From Methanoculleus sp. 7T (GTDB lineage: Archaea; Halobacteriota; Methanomicrobia; Methanomicrobiales; Methanoculleaceae), in assembly GCF_023195915.1 (NCBI RefSeq), contig NZ_JALPRP010000001.1, positions 496,001 through 560,000 of the forward strand: a stretch of 64,000 nucleotides of DNA. Direction: 5' to 3'. Within the stretch, counting starts at the first letter, position 1; the number at the start of each line of letters is the position of its first letter. The notes below the pieces were generated by a model. The model was not told the origin of the DNA. It saw only the letters and a program-made list of their open reading frames with translations, and did not search any database. The translations under genes and the position numbers were made by a program. Positions 62,314 through 64,000 of this stretch are shown one piece after another.

Positions 62314-63468
62314 ATGAAGTACGTCATCATTCTCGGAGACGGCATGGCGGACGAGCCGCTTGCCGAACTGGGGGGCAAGACGCCCCTTGAGTATGCGGAT
62401 ATACCGAACATGGACAAGATTGCACGGGATGGCCGGTGCGGGATGCTCCGAACCGTGCCGGACGGGTTTGAGCCGGGGAGCGATGTCGCAAACCTCTCCA
62501 TCCTGGGCTACGACCCCCACACCGCCTATACCGGCAGGGGGCCGCTGGAGGCGGCCAGCATGGGAGTCACTCTCCGGGACGGGGAGGTCGCCTACCGGTG
62601 CAACCTCGTCGCGGTTCGGGACGGAGTGATGGAGGACTTCAACGCCGGGCACATCTCCAGCGCCGAGGGCGTCGAACTCCTCAAAGACCTGGATGCCGCG
62701 CTCGGGGATGTCAGGGTCTACCCGGGGGTCGGTTATCGGAACCTTATGGTCGTTCCCCGGGCGCTCGGTGCCGAGACCACAGCTCCCCACGACATCGTCG
62801 GCCGGTCCGTCGGAGACTACCTCCCGCGCGGCGGGGATGCCGAGGTCCTCCTCGACTGCATAGAGCGGTCCCGAGAGGTCTTTGCCGACCACCCGGTCAA
62901 CCGGCGACGCCTGCAGGAGGGAAAGACCCCGGCAACCGAGGTCTGGCCGTGGAGCGGCGGTAAGAAGCCGTCGCTTGCACCCTTCCGCGAGAAGTACGGC
63001 CTTGCCGGCGGGGTGATCTCCGCAGTCGACCTCTTAAACGGCATCGCCCACCTCGCCGGGATGGAGGTTATCCGTGTCCCGGGCGCCACCGGGTTCCTGG
63101 ACACCGACTATGAGGCGAAGGCCCGGTACGCGGTCGACGCCCTCGACCGTCTCGACTTCGTCTACATGCACGTCGAGGCTCCCGACGAGGCCGGGCACAT
63201 GGGGAGCATAGAGGAGAAGGTACGGGCGATCGAGCGGCTCGACGAGGCTATCGGGCTCGTCCTCGACCGGCCGGAGACGACCGTCGCGGTCCTCCCCGAC
63301 CACCCGACCCCGATACGGTGTAAGACCCATACAGCGGACCCGATACCGTTTGCGATACTCGGGAAGGGAAGAGACAGCGTCCAGGCGTTCTCCGAACGCG
63401 AGGCGGCGAAGGGGTCGTTCGGGCTCGTGCAGGCCCCGGATTTCCTCTCTTTGTTCTTCTCAAAGTAA
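62314..63468 (+). CDS. apgM: 2,3-bisphosphoglycerate-independent phosphoglycerate mutase (archaeal)
   Basis: A 384-residue alkaline-phosphatase-fold enzyme, from the ATG at 62314 after GAAAGGATT. MKYVIILGDGMADEPLAELGG holds the first metal aspartates. SDVANLSILGYDPHTAYTGRGPLEAAS contains the nucleophile serine. VYMHVEAPDEAGHMGSIEEKVRAIE and LPDHPTPIRCKTHTADPIPFAI complete the metal site. It interconverts 3- and 2-phosphoglycerate in gluconeogenesis. A U-run at 63498-63502 follows. Confidence 0.95.
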   Translation: MKYVIILGDGMADEPLAELGGKTPLEYADIPNMDKIARDGRCGMLRTVPDGFEPGSDVANLSILGYDPHTAYTGRGPLEAASMGVTLRDGEVAYRCNLVAVRDGVMEDFNAGHISSAEGVELLKDLDAALGDVRVYPGVGYRNLMVVPRALGAETTAPHDIVGRSVGDYLPRGGDAEVLLDCIERSREVFADHPVNRRRLQEGKTPATEVWPWSGGKKPSLAPFREKYGLAGGVISAVDLLNGIAHLAGMEVIRVPGATGFLDTDYEAKARYAVDALDRLDFVYMHVEAPDEAGHMGSIEEKVRAIERLDEAIGLVLDRPETTVAVLPDHPTPIRCKTHTADPIPFAILGKGRDSVQAFSEREAAKGSFGLVQAPDFLSLFFSK

Positions 63469-63497
63469 GCCGGCGGGCAGAATACCCCGGCACCATC

Positions 63498-63502
63498 TTT
63501 TT
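63498..63502 (+). terminator. Short U-run after apgM
   Basis: Five T about 30 bases past the apgM stop. Confidence 0.3.
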
Positions 63503-63534
63503 GTAGTCTCCGTGTACACCACATCTATTCTGGT

Positions 63535-64000
63535 ATGGAACCACTGACGGCAGAGAAGATCAGCGAGAAGATCCGGGAGATCGAGCAACGCGTCGGACGG
63601 CTCTCTCCGATGCAGAAGATCCTCATCGGGACCGACGGATCGGTAACGAACCTCCTTGAGATGGCGACCGGGCACCCAGTCGGCATCACCACCCTGGTGC
63701 AGGAGGTCGTCGCCGCCGACCCCACGACGGCGGCCGCACTTGAGATCGAACCGGGGGACGAGGTCAACTACCGTGTTGTGGAGTTAAGGGACAGCGTAAC
63801 GGGTGAGGCGCTCATCTACGCGGTCTCCCGCACCCCGCTCAGGAGGCTTGCCCCCGAGTTCAGGCAGGACCTCATGCGGGCCGACATCCCCATCGGCAGG
63901 ATCCTCTGCCGCCACCGGATAGAATCGCGCCGGGAGATCACCGACGCCCGCATCGTTCAGGCCGGGACGGACCTCGCCCGGACGTTCAACATCCACCGGT
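63535..64000 (+). CDS. DUF98 chorismate pyruvate-lyase-like protein (partial)
   Basis: The gene runs off the right edge; 155 residues are visible from the ATG at 63535. It matches DUF98: RLSPMQKILIGTDGSVTNLLEMATGHPVGI at the start, then EPGDEVNYRVVELRDSVTGEALIYAVSRTPLRRL and a DIPIGRILCRHRIESRREI stretch with the catalytic arginine. In Methanocaldococcus the DUF98 protein makes 4-hydroxybenzoate from chorismate for methanopterin synthesis, the likely role here. The last few residues are missing. Confidence 0.85.
   Translation, partial: MEPLTAEKISEKIREIEQRVGRLSPMQKILIGTDGSVTNLLEMATGHPVGITTLVQEVVAADPTTAAALEIEPGDEVNYRVVELRDSVTGEALIYAVSRTPLRRLAPEFRQDLMRADIPIGRILCRHRIESRREITDARIVQAGTDLARTFNIHR

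Overview
The window is a dense, GC-rich stretch of a hydrogenotrophic methanogen chromosome, most likely order Methanomicrobiales and probably Methanoculleus. The order-level call rests on content: methanogenesis marker protein 12, four-subunit pyruvate:ferredoxin oxidoreductase, archaeal EF-1alpha, S10, L7Ae, S28e and L24e, F420-type oxidoreductases, a DUF98 chorismate lyase of the methanopterin pathway, archaeal cobalamin genes, a CetZ tubulin-like protein and archaeal TATA boxes. The genus is inference. No rRNA genes, insertion sequences or CRISPR arrays were seen. There is one clear tRNA, tRNA-Gln(UUG).

Layout. 1-9300: an antiporter fragment, a clan GH-A glycosidase, a frameshifted YkgJ relic, tRNA-Gln, nucleotide-sugar genes (manC, an epimerase), and a XerA-type recombinase with a 28-bp dif-like 11-6-11 site just upstream of it. 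9300-17000: a MobB-MoaE fusion, glmM, a 1188-residue helical-repeat protein, acylphosphatase and a solo cas1. 17000-28000: a paaK-paaK-ACT operon behind a structured leader, PII-like/DUF1538 genes, a hexulose-phosphate synthase/RraA fusion, two tandem F420-dependent enzymes, and amt-glnK behind a doubled NrpR-type operator. 28000-36000: DUF2115, nitroreductase, TraB, YkgJ, guaAa, cobT-like, cobZ-cobS and a small siroheme sulfite-reductase-like protein. 36000-49000: tuf-rpsJ-Agl23-like, cetZ with a membrane coiled-coil partner, a four-gene membrane glycosylation cluster, and rpl7ae-rps28e-rpl24e-ndk. 49000-64000: transporters, a nitrilase, thrC, porCDAB, hxlB, mmp12, DUF368, an epimerase, apgM and the DUF98 gene.

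How the genes fit together. HPS (22871-24160) and PHI (58293-58919) form the ribulose-monophosphate route that many archaea use to make pentoses. Por supplies or consumes pyruvate from acetyl-CoA. manC, glmM, two epimerases, the Agl23-like protein, the GT2/flippase/DUF2298 cluster and DUF368 point to surface glycan and polyprenyl-phosphate metabolism. amt-glnK and its operator show nitrogen control.

The long non-coding gaps (around 8.6, 22.5, 33.1, 39.8 and 54.5 kb) share a modular family of hairpin-rich repeats that match no element known to me. Other points worth a second look are the solo Cas1 that appears to lack its first catalytic glutamate, the tRNA-minihelix-like hairpin before paaK, the dif-like site, and the F420 enzyme paralogue with a rewritten active site.
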